A stretch of 64,000 bases of DNA, taken from the NCBI GenBank assembly GCA_030765045.1, contig CM060964.1, forward strand, positions 275,184,888 to 275,248,887, written 5' to 3'. The DNA is from Tenodera sinensis. Its lineage: Eukaryota; Arthropoda; Insecta; Mantodea; Mantidae. How positions within the stretch are numbered: position 1 is the first letter of the stretch; the number at the start of each line of letters is the position of its first letter. The position numbers were made by a program, and so were the translations under genes. Below the pieces are notes generated by a model. It made no database searches. It was not told where the DNA came from and was given only the letters and a program-made list of their open reading frames with translations. Below, piece by piece: positions 54,434-64,000 of this stretch.

Positions 54434-54549
54434 AGAGAGGTAGAATTGAAACTGAAAAATTTAATGCCACATCTACCTCTCAAACATTGCCCACACACGG
54501 CTTGTGTGTTTAGAAACACCAACAGTAAGTTTGTTGCCATAAATAATAA
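54434..54549 (+). mobile_element. SINE family B, shortest palindromic copy
   Basis: Begins AGAGAGGTAGAATTG, turns at about 54468 into TCTACCTCTCAAACATTGCC and the sense tail with both hairpins (CACACGGCTTGTGTG, CCAAC..GTTGC), ending ATAAATAATAA. The flanks TGGATCCAT (54425-54433) and TGGAGCCAT (54550-54558) look like a target duplication with one change. Most of the tRNA head is missing, as if the centre of the palindrome was lost. Confidence 0.75.
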
Positions 54550-54899
54550 TGGAGCCATCGATTTTATGGTTTGGGAAAATATAATTGTTTTTAAGAATAA
54601 GACTTGCATGATGTATTTTGAAATATAGCCAGTTGATTCTGTCAAATTTGTTTTGCTTCCATTAATTGGTAGTTTCAACATGAAAGAATCCATTGTCTAG
54701 TGGTCATAATGATAACGATAAAACAGTCAAAACACTGCAGGTGTAAAGAATTGATTTGTGAAACATGTTTGGAGTATAAAACATAATTACAAAAGGTAAG
54801 TGGAGTTTCAATTGCTAACATTTATTAAAATTTGTGGACTTATACTGCTTCGCTGTCAATAGTTCCAATTTTGTTGTAACCAAATTTGATATTCAACAT

Positions 54900-55030
54900 T
54901 TCAGTTTTGCTGTTCACAGGCACACACATACTCTTGGGCCTTTTTCTAAAAGCGCTTATCAGGGTTCAGGATACCTCAAAAGTGTGTTACTCCCACTAAA
55001 GTGTTAATTTCACATTTTTGGGTAGGTTGC
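54900..55030 (+). repeat. Relic related to repeat R
   Basis: GGCACACACATACTCTTGGG, CCTTTTTCTAAAAGCGCTT, GGATACCTCAAAAGTGTGTT and ACATTTTTGGGTAGG follow the same order as the end of R copy 1 (28990-29115) with many changes. An old copy or a related family. Confidence 0.55.
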
Positions 55031-55920
55031 TCTACCAATGTTTTAAGCAGCATAAAATATGTTACATAGATTTGGTTTTTCATGATTCGTAAGCATATGC
55101 CTGTGCTTTAGAATCCAAGGTCTAGTAATAATAATATTCAGGAACAAAACTTACCTTCAAAGTATGTAAACCATTTAGTAGTTAGGAATTAGGTAAATGT
55201 AAAGAAATAAAAAAAAAACATAATATAATAGTCATTTATTGCTGCTTTCAAAAATGCAAGACATATTCTCCATAATGAAAATTACACACACTTTAGTATA
55301 CACTTGCACTCAAATGGTTTACACAGTTTCAGAACTTGTATAGAAATGTTTGAAAAGAATAGAGGACTGAAAAGTAAAACTTTCAATTAAGTACTTTGTG
55401 CTGTGAAACTGCAGTTATGGTTACACATTTATTATAATCTGAAAATTCACAAAGAAGGAAACCCATATGTACATTACCTGTATAGAATAGCATGACTGAA
55501 AAAAGGTGATTTACAGGAATATTATTTATTTGATATGTGTTCTTTGCAATATTTCATTCTTTCAAATTTTTGTGCTTAAAGTGTTTTATACTATAGCACA
55601 ATTATTATTGAAATGTGGTTTTATCAAGAAGATATAAATATTTTAAATGAAATTTCTCTGTGGAGTTATCTTAGAGGAACTTCCAAATCTGGAATTTTTG
55701 GGTATTTGCTGAAACTATCCTTTCAAATAAAAATCAGCAAATTCTATCATAAACTCAAATACTAATAAAGTGGAGAGCAAAGGGCTGTAAATATAAATAA
55801 ATGGTCAATGATGAAAGTTTCCAAAATTTATCTCATGAGTTAGATTCACCTGACTTTCTTGACCCATTGTACTTTACATTAGAAGCTATTATATAAAATT
55901 ATTCAAAAAAGCTTGTTTTA
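55031..55920. other. No gene recognised
   Basis: AT-rich DNA without a repeat or coding motif that I could identify. Confidence 0.4.
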
Positions 55921-56040
55921 CTTTCTCTACTGGTAAGTAGGGGAAGTATTGTATTCCACTCAAAAATTTGATGTCGAGATTTCACTGGAAATATATGTTT
56001 TGAGACCCCCTGAGTCCAAAAAAAGCATTTTTAGAAAAAG

Positions 56041-56119
<79 letters not shown>

Positions 56120-56815
56120 TGTGGACGGCATAACTCAAAAACAAAAAGTCGGTTAAAAACCAAAGTTGGTATTTAAGTTTAATGTCTTTCAAGGATGCGA
56201 CACGAAGATTTTGAAGAAAATAGTCTCACCCTAAACTACCCTTTACATGGAACATTTTTCGAAAATTTTGATTTTCTTGAAAATGGCTCTTAACGATTTT
56301 GATTAAAATGTCATATGTTTGAGATATTTTGATGACAAATGTATATCTTGAATTTTCTGGCTATAGCCCCTGTAGTCATATTTACTCTGGACGACTTTTG
56401 CATAACTGGTAAACCGTTAGAAATAGACCAAATCATACTATACAAAGAATGTAGATCTTGCTAAAATACACAATTTAGGCCAGAACAAATTTTCTTATAG
56501 AGTGAACCATTTCGGAGATATTCCTTGTTATGTGTGTCAGTTTCAGAAAGCTTAAAACTTTCATGAAATAGAACATCGTTGTTCAGTTTTTTATATGTTA
56601 AGTGTGCAAAGAGAACAGAATCTCAAAGCTTCAAAATATTTGACTATCGCATAAAGCCTACTGTATTCTAATGTTCCCCTTGCACCTACAAGGAAATAAG
56701 CAATAAGATAATTTGCATGAATGTTCATCTTAACTAACAAGATGATATAGGAATAAGAGTTTATAAGAGTGGTTAGTACAAGAGTAGAGAAAGTCATGTG
56801 AGTGCAACACATCAG
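55921..56815 (-). repeat. Repeat R, copy 3 with (TG)n expansion
   Basis: 895 bp, collinear with copy 2. A pure TG dinucleotide run of about 38 units (56042-56118) replaces the mixed GT-rich segment of the other copies. The ends are CTTTCTCTACTGG at 55921 and GTGCAACACATCAG at 56815, with TTTTA-type flanks on both sides. Confidence 0.88.
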
Positions 56816-57754
56816 GTTTTTTTATCTATTTCCTCTAAAACATAATAAATGTTGGCTTGTTGGCTAAAAGACTTGATGTACATATGTTGTACTCACATCG
56901 GGACAATAAACTGGCAATTGCAAAATCATGGAAAACAGGTTACTGTGCTCAGTGGCTGCTGCTGCATAGGAAAGTGTGAACATCCTAATTTTTGACATAG
57001 TGCTGACTTATGGTTCTTTTTCCTTTGAATGCTATAAAACGTAACTTATATGTTGTAATTTAAAATCAATAGCATTTAAATATACTGTGCTACATGTAAA
57101 CTCTTAGAAACGTGGCAACATGGTTGCTAACATATCGTGACTTGTGCTTATTTAAAGGAGCTTTTGCACGGGTGCAGCTATATGGCATAATTATCTTACA
57201 GGTCATACACACTTGAAGGCATACACTATCACCCCATCCTCTGTTGCCATACTGTCACTAAACATTTATAACAATGCCACTAGGTGGAGGCACACTACAG
57301 AAAAATAGAGAATTTGTACAATGCAGACACTTCTACTGGTTTCTCCATGCCATTCATAATCTCCACCACAATTGAGGAACATCATTTCAGATCATGTAAT
57401 GTCCAAAAAACACAATTTTACAGGTGAAGCAAAGACTTGATTACAGGGTACCTCTGATTTGGGATAACTTGCACTATATAGAGCATTATAGAAATTATAA
57501 GACAAACTGAAGCAATTCTACATCACTAACAATGAATTATAGTTACTGCTACATTAACCATATTCATTGTTGTTTAAAGGTGCGTAGTTCTCACAGAATT
57601 TCTTAAAAACATTTAACACAATAAAATTGTCTTTTATCCATTTATCACGTTTATGTTTCCACAGTGATGGAGGATTCTCAGCAATGACTCTCGAAAGCAA
57701 TATGTTCTCAACACTTGCGCAATGTGGCAGGGATGTACCAATGATTTACCAAGC
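56816..57754. other. No gene recognised
   Basis: AT-rich DNA without supported features. Confidence 0.4.
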
Positions 57755-57930
57755 AAGGTGACCCACAGCAACGCATGTGACTCACATTCCGGAGGTTCTA
57801 GGTTTAATTGCCAGTAACCATGCTCTCTGACTTTGGTTTTCCCGCCCTTGTCACTTGGACAAATGCTGGGGTGTTTAATTTCATGCCAGGATTTCCTTTC
57901 CATCATTTCCCTTTAATCCATTTCCTTATC
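57755..57930 (+). mobile_element. Degenerate tRNA-like SINE (family D)
   Basis: ACCCACAGCAACGCATGTGA, ATTCCGGAGGTTCTAGG, a worn box B (GGTTTAATTGCC) and then TTGGTTTTCCCGCCC and CAAATGCTGGGGTG have the order of a tRNA-related head plus body. No clear target duplication. The assignment rests on general resemblance. Confidence 0.45.
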
Positions 57931-59067
57931 TTTTAGGTGCGCTTTCAGGCACAGGTATATGGCAGTGCTGGGCAGATGGCACAGATGCTTACACATTGTA
58001 ACTGCTGTTCTTGGCTTTGGGTGCTCGCTTCCTCTTGTGGGCTAGGACATTGGACCTGCAGGAAGGTGACAGTTTGCATGGCGCCAGGATTAAGAGATCT
58101 TAGCACTTGTTAAGGACCTCTATGCGTCTCTTTGGCCCATCTGCCTGCAACCCTGTGGCACCCTGCAGTTCACTCACTTCACCCCTTACTCCTGGGGTGT
58201 GTTAAGTGCAATAGATCTGTGTGATGGTCACAGTGCACAAGCTGTATACCCTTTACCGTTTACAATAATGGCTTTCCAGAAATAAACTATCGCACTTGCA
58301 CATAGCATTGTAAACTCTCTATTATAACAGTTTGGTTCTTTGTAAGTGAATCTGAATGAACACATTTTGTTTCACTAATTGAACTGTGCCAATAATAGGC
58401 TTTTTAAAGTTTTCTACAGAAGAATCCACACAGGATCTACAGCTCTGAAACAAACTGTTTTATGTAGAGGAAGAGATGATATGCTAAGCGTTTTCCCGCT
58501 TAGTACTTTGCTCCCTTATAATGTGGTTTTGTTTACAACTCCTTTGAACAAAGTGAAACCATTAGTTCTGTGAATATACCTTTCTCTGTCTAAAAATTCT
58601 CACACTTTAAGAGAGAGGTGAAGAGGCACAAAAGTATGAAGTGAACTAGTTGGATATTGTAGAGATGTAGCGAAACAAAGAAAATCTCCTTAAAAAAAAT
58701 AATTGCATCTTCTTTGACTCAGATTTGTAAGACTGCTGTACTCCTTACCTGGGAAATTTTTCACAAATTGTAAAATTTAAAGTTATTGTGTTTGAGGCTT
58801 AGTTCTATAAACATGAGAAAGTGAAATCAATTTGCAATTGTTTTTCAAATTTAAGGAAAGTGTATTGGACTTAATATGCTTTGATCCAATAATTGGTAAA
58901 ATATACAAACAAAATTAATAGGGTGAATACATAACCAATTGTTTTTGTTATTATAGAAGTACATTATCTGTTAATATAAAATTAAATTTTTCACAATAAA
59001 CATTCTGATGTATAGGGTGTTCATAATGTCCTTGCTGGCAATTGACTTTAATAAAATTTATATCAAA
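57931..59067. other. No gene recognised
   Basis: Unassigned DNA between the SINE and the Helitron. Short frames, for example 58379-58573, show no motif. Confidence 0.4.
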
Positions 59068-59458
59068 CTAGCTGACCAGACAGACATCATTCTGTCAAAA
59101 GCCATTGCACTGTGGCGGTCCCACAAACTTATATTCTATGGTCAAGTTCTGGTAATGGCGTCGCTTATAAAGTGTACTTATAGTGATGACATCTTCAGTT
59201 TTCAGTAATGGTCACCAGAACAGATAATATACAGTCACTAATATGTAACTTAAACAAAAAATTGAATATAAACATATTTCAGAGTGATCACTTTGTTCAT
59301 TGACTATCAAATAATTACCGTGATATCAACAATATACTTGCATAACGTTAATATACTTTTCTATGTATTGTTAATGTCGTAATCATAAACAACTACTTAC
59401 AAAATTCTGTATCTATCTCGCACACTGCAATACTTTAGTAATATTATCTTAAATATTT

Positions 59459-61951
59459 TCATTGTAATGCTTTAAGGTACACAATGTTTTTCGTTTGATT
59501 ACCTGGCGCGTAAACAAACAAATCTAATGGTTTTCCAACATGGGAACAGGTAACATACAATTGGCCATGCGAGAAACACAGCTTTTCAAAATGAATGCCA
59601 CAAGTATTCAATGACTGCTCCTGGGATTTATTTATGGTCATAGCGAAAGCAAACTGCACTGGAAACTGCAGTTGTTTAAATTCAAATCTTATGTCAGTCA
59701 GAATCATTGGAATGTGTGGTATCAAAACATCTTCTCCTTTATACTTTCCCTTTAGAATGATTGCTTCAATCAAGTTGCTCAGTAATTTTTTCACCGCTAG
59801 CCGTGTGCCGTTACAAAGACGTGGTTGGTTGATATTTTGCAACATTATGATCACCAAGCCAACCTTTAATTGAAGATTGTGAGGCGGCAATCCTGGCAAA
59901 TCCAGGGAGTTAAAAAATTTGGGTAGATAGTTTACACTATCTTCTTGGTTTGTAGCGGAATCAACTGATTTGTATGTCCTCAATTCACCGGCAATTTCAT
60001 TTTGAAGTTTGAAATTTAATTCATTTACATCCATGTTCTTGGCAGCTAATATAGCTCGTTCGCACAACCAGATATGATCTATGTAATTCTGAGCAATGTT
60101 TGGGAACACCTTTTGAATGAGTTCAGTTTTTGATTCAGTAAACTGACAAAAATTGTCAGGGAAGGTAACGCAGCCAGTGAAAACGTCTAAAGGGAATTTG
60201 CCATTACCCAATTCAATGAGCTGTCTTGAAAATATTTCTCCAGATGGATCATTTTGCAACTCAACACACATATTCTTGCTGAAATTTAGTATCTTGATGT
60301 GTTTCCACAAAACGGAGGACTTTAAACGTGCATTAAGTTCATCAGCTGGCAGTGACTGTGGAATCACTAGCAATGTTTGACGAAAATCTCCTGCTAACAA
60401 AATCATTGCATCACCATATTGGTTTCGATTGTTCCACAGATCTTGTATGGTTCAGTCTAATGCCTCCAGAGACTTTCTGTGTGCCATCGTGCATGCATCC
60501 CACACTATCAATTTACATTGCTGCAAAACCTTTCCCATTGCAAAGTTCTTCGAAATGTTGCAGATCAGAGTTTCAGTGCTTTGCATACTCAATGGCAATT
60601 TTAGCACTGAATGGGCTGTTCGACCACCTTCCAACAATGTAGCTGCAATGCCTGATGAGGCAATTGTGATTGTAATTTCATCATGTGAGCGAATTGTTGC
60701 TAAAATCATTAAATTCAAAAAAGTAAATACCTCCAATTCCATAATTTACAACTTTCATAAGGGTATCAAATACACACTTTTGTTGTTGGTTCAATAGTGG
60801 AATATTTATGCAAATTGATTCTCTTCAAGCGTCGTGCATCGGGCGATTGGGCGTGGCCATCCCAACTTGAGATAATACTTTCACATCATCAAGTACATGT
60901 CCTCAATTGATATTAACGCCTTGTAAATTTCTTCACTGACTTGTAAATTTGGATTTCCTGTTTTAATGCGCATTTGATGCACAATATTGTCAGACATATC
61001 ATCGTATTTGATCCATAAATCAATTGGTTTTGATGGGAAGCATGTTGATGTAATTATAGAAAACAATGTTTGTATTTGATGAGGTTGTGAAGAAATTACA
61101 GCATCATTGAGAGTTTATTCCCATTGAGCGTTATTTTCTAACAGTTGCAAATATTAACAGGCTTCTCTGTAAGAGCCACACAATTCACCGTTAACAATTT
61201 GTAAATGTCTGAATGATGGGCCTTGAACATTGACTAATAGCAATCGCAAATAAAATCACTCATCGTTGCTTGGGTGAACTGAATAAATTTGACCTATTGC
61301 ATCAGTGGAATATACATTTGGGTAACCTGGAACTGGTTTTCCTTGTTTCCGTTGTTGCAATTTCTTTTGATTGATTCCAGGTATAATATTTTTGCATTTC
61401 GGAGGATAGCAGTGTTTGGCTAAAATCATCATTCTGACACATTTAAAAAAAACTGGCGAAGGTTGTAGATGGCGGTTGAACAGCTTGTTGTAATGCATTA
61501 TGTGATGTGAAATATACTCTTTGAGCATTTTCTAAGTGTACGTCTAAGTGAACAACAGTGGGGTGTCTCAAGAATGGGAAAAGAAAAAAATGCGCCACAT
61601 TGCTTCATTACAGTTAACATACCATCCCATTTGGTAATGGATAACTTCGTCGGAATTTTCTGCACCAACTCCAATCACTGCCATGTCACTTCCTTTGGTT
61701 ACATATTTACAAATGTATTTGATAGATTTCATGGAATGGCAAGATTCAACATTGATGTGTGCCTTGAAAGTCTTAGATAGGATCGGTGAATATGGAACAA
61801 TCCAACGATTGTCTATTTCAATGTCTTGTTGATTCACTTTGGCAATTGGATCACAAAAAAGCCTCCATGAAAAGACACTTAAATGTGCCAGTTTTAATGG
61901 TGATCTGTCAACTGTGTTGAGTTTTATCAACTTTGTACATACCAACACCAT
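59459..61951 (-). pseudogene. Helitron Rep-helicase, N-terminally truncated
   Basis: Rep-side blocks: KVNQQDIEIDNRWIVPYSPI and SIKYICKYVTKGSDMAV (paired Tyr block, 61840-61670), then QRKQGKPVPGYPNVYSTDAIG (61370-61300). A linker includes RTGNPNLQVSEEIYKALI in varied frames. The Pif1-type helicase has IASSGIAATLLEGGRTAHS (60660-60610), IVWDACTMAHRK (motif II, DE reads DA), LLAGDFRQTLLVIPQS, GLPPHNLQLKVG, LCNGTRLAVKKL, INKSQEQSL and YVTCSHVGKPLDLFVYAP. The P-loop (motif I), expected near 60740, is absent: GGIYFF runs straight into LMILATIRS with a frame change. The HUH part of Rep is also missing. Inactive. Confidence 0.88.
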
Positions 61952-63070
61952 TTAATTGTATGTTGAGTGAGTAGAGAAAAATATGTGAATATGTGACATA
62001 AAATAAACAAGAGAAGAGAAGCCCTTATGAATGTAATATGTTACATTTCTATTTCAATCATAGAAAAGTAGATGAGTATTATGTTGAAGGGCGACTAGAG
62101 AAGGATATGCGAATTTGTTATGTAGCAGAAAAGCTATCAGAGAAAACTATGTGAATGTAATGCGTTGCAAAGTAAAATGGGTCAAATAAAAGCCTCCATG
62201 AAGAAACACTTAAAAGTGCCAATTTGAATGGTGATCTGTCAATCGTGTTGAGTTTATCAACTTCATACATACAAACATCCATTTAACTGTATGTTGAAGA
62301 GCGAGTAGAGAAAAACATGTGAATGTGTTACGTGAAAGAAACGTGAGTAGAGAAACCCGTATGAATGTAATACGTTATGTTTCTATTTAATCATAGAAAA
62401 TTGTATGAATTGTATACTGAAGGGCAAGTAGAGAAAGGAATGTGAGTGTGTTTCGTAACGGAAAAGTGAGTAGAGAAAACCGTAGGACTGTAAAATGTTG
62501 CACTTCTATTTCAATCATAGAATGGTGTATTAATTGTATGTTGAAGGGCAAATAGAGCAGGATTTGTGAATGTGTTATGCATAAGAAAAGCAAGTAGAGA
62601 AAAATGCAAGTGTATAGCATAAAAGCATAACAGCTCCATGAAAAAAGCTTAGATGTTCCAATTTTCATTGTGATCGGTCAAGCGTGTTGGAATTTGTCAA
62701 CCTCATACATATAGGTTGCATGGATTGTCTGTTGAAGAGCGAGTAGAGAAGAAGATGTGAATGAGTTATGTAAAAGAAAAGAGTGCAGATAAAAACATGT
62801 GCATGTAATACGTTGCATTTCAATTACATAAATTGTATGAATTAAATGTTGAAGGGCGAGTAGATAGGGAAGAATATGTGAATATCTCTTGTAAAAGAAA
62901 AATGAGTAGAGAAAACCATGTGAATGTTACATTGTATAGTAAAATGGATAGCATAAGAATCTTCTCTATGAAAAATACATATGCATGCCAAATTTCGCAG
63001 TGATTGGTCAAGTGGTTTAGGAGATTGGCAGTTATATACATACATACAGGCGTTTTTCTCAGTTTGAATG
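61950..63070. repeat. Minisatellite leader of the Helitron
   Basis: At least 12 imperfect units built on GAGTAGAGAAAAxxATGTGAATGT, in pairs of about 140 bp that also contain TTTCTATTTCAATCATAGAA. Longer blocks (near 61860-61960, 62190-62300, 62630-62740, 62965-63055) repeat the segment CTCCATGAAA..GTGATC(T/G)GTCAA..CATACATA. The first of these overlaps the N-terminal codons of the Rep remnant. Confidence 0.88.
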
Positions 63071-63246
63071 GGAAAAAGAAAAATATGTCTTTTTCCGTTT
63101 TACTGTGCAGTTTCCCAATTTTTCTCTTCATAAGAACCTTCCTCGCACTTAATCAAATATTTCAAAAAAAGGATTAGCCAAATTGGTCCAGCCATTTCGA
63201 AGTTTTGCAGTTACGAAGATTCATAAATTCATTTTTATTATATAGA

Positions 63247-64000
63247 CTAACATGATATTATTGAAAACCATGCTATTATATAATAAAAGAATTCACATTA
63301 ATATTTTGACATACACTTCACAGTGATTTTATACTATAATTCTTTAATGCTATACTGTATTATTTAAACACTTGTTTGTGTTATTATTAAACAAAACTTT
63401 TAATACAAAATCTGAATCTTCTAGTTAAACATTTTGATTTGTTCAAAGTGCCTGTCCTGTTAGTTTCTCTTCAATTTGGTTCAATCCTCCTCTTAAGCAA
63501 CCATAAGCTGACATGCTCAGATTTAAATACATGGGCATGGTTGGTTTTTTCCCCCTCTTTCAGCATCCTCATGAATTATCACCTACAGCAATTCCTTCTT
63601 CCATAATTCAAACAGCTTTTTTTCCCTCACACATGACTAACAAAAGATAATTGTCATTATTGAACATGTAGCTTAGTCGAGAAAAGTGCATTGTCAATAT
63701 AAGGAACTGAACAAGGTAACTAATTAACTCATGTTGGACACAATACAATTTAAAACACACACTATAGAAGACTGAATTCAACTTAAAACTACAACTAGTT
63801 TTAACAGCTATTTATGCTATTAGTGAATACAATGTTACAGTCTGACTGCATGCCATGAAAAATCACTTCAGAAAGTTTACAAAAATGTATCAAACTCAAT
63901 TTAGTCCATTGGTGGACGTAATATGATTTGAAATGTTGATCCTCAATTTTAATTTATGCATTGCTTCATTCTTGACCTAACACAGTGTGCTTTAAATTCA
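63247..64000. other. No gene recognised
   Basis: AT-rich DNA to the right of the Helitron. No supported feature. Confidence 0.4.

Larger units (their letters stand above)
59068..63246 (-). mobile_element. Helitron, 4.2 kb, both ends recognisable
   Basis: The minus strand begins TCTATATAATAAAAATG at 63246 and ends ...GGTCAGCTAG at 59068, followed by T. About 10 nt before the terminal CTAG is a hairpin GACAGA-ATGATG-TCTGTC. TC start, CTRR end with a nearby hairpin, and lack of target duplication are the defining Helitron features. The base before the start is G rather than the usual A. Interior: a minisatellite leader (about 63070-61950), then Rep/helicase remnants (61951-59459), then about 390 bp of non-coding DNA. 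Confidence 0.85.

Noticed and set aside
55949..56176. Frame with a Val-Cys / Thr-His dipeptide run
   Set aside because: Translation of the TG dinucleotide run inside repeat R.
61950..63070. Regularly spaced repeats that might suggest a CRISPR array
   Set aside because: Units are degenerate, nested and without unique spacers of fixed length, in a eukaryotic Helitron; it is a minisatellite.
63071..63096. 9-bp inverted repeat GGAAAAAGA / TCTTTTTCC
   Set aside because: Near the Helitron start but low-complexity; no reason to assign a function.

Overview
This 64 kb window looks like intergenic/intronic DNA of a large, AT-rich, repeat-laden animal genome, most likely an arthropod. The reasons are spliceosomal exon boundaries, tRNA-derived SINEs with Pol III boxes, and the mix of elements present: Jockey-, R1-, CR1- and RTE-like LINEs, an RNase H-bearing LINE, Penelope, Gypsy and BEL/Pao LTR elements, mariner, hAT, a piggyBac-like MITE and a Helitron. 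I cannot name the species. All assignments come from reading translations and repeats by eye; no database was searched. Nearly every coding stretch is a broken transposable element. The longest clean reading frame is the reverse transcriptase of an R1-like LINE (50187-52613).

Layout. 1-2613: CR1-like LINE (minus) joined to an N-terminal piece of a CGGBP1-like hAT gene. 3258-4858: relic R1-like LINE (plus). 5042-10030: near-complete but broken Jockey-clade LINE (minus). 10494-11056: very long TTC/TTA microsatellite. 11285-13600: hAT transposase relic (minus) interrupted by a SINE with a perfect 13-bp target duplication. 16020-16365: BEL/Pao pol end. 16840-17460: inverted-repeat SINE. 17690-21820: RTE-like LINE (plus) carrying four nested insertions, including a 625-bp piggyBac-like MITE. 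21821-26881: Gypsy-type LTR element (minus) that keeps gag but has lost nearly all of pol. 27310-29655: second CGGBP1-like hAT relic interrupted by an unclassified repeat ('R'), which is itself interrupted by a mariner. 29927-30012 and 39837-40993: two likely host-gene exons (the second carrying a 3' UTR) separated by a 9.8 kb intron full of LINEs, SINEs, a mariner and Penelope pieces. 41150-50081: an 8.9 kb unit with hAT-type inverted ends and an 8-bp duplication. 50086-52800: R1-like LINE. 52863-54122: Penelope GIY-YIG end split by R. 55921-56815: third R copy. 59068-63246: Helitron with both ends recognisable, a helicase lacking its P-loop and a minisatellite leader.

How the parts relate. 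Several insertions can be read as a time series because the empty site is recoverable: mariner in R in hAT; MITE in LINE; SINE in hAT; R in Penelope. Two LINE/SINE relationships stand out. (1) A LINE whose last codons form a hairpin that reappears as the 3' tail of a 528-bp non-autonomous element and of a 74-bp stub. (2) A tRNA-Thr-like SINE family present as four target-duplication-flanked palindromes that share one outer boundary but have different centres. No rRNA, functional tRNA, CRISPR or bacterial operon structure was seen.
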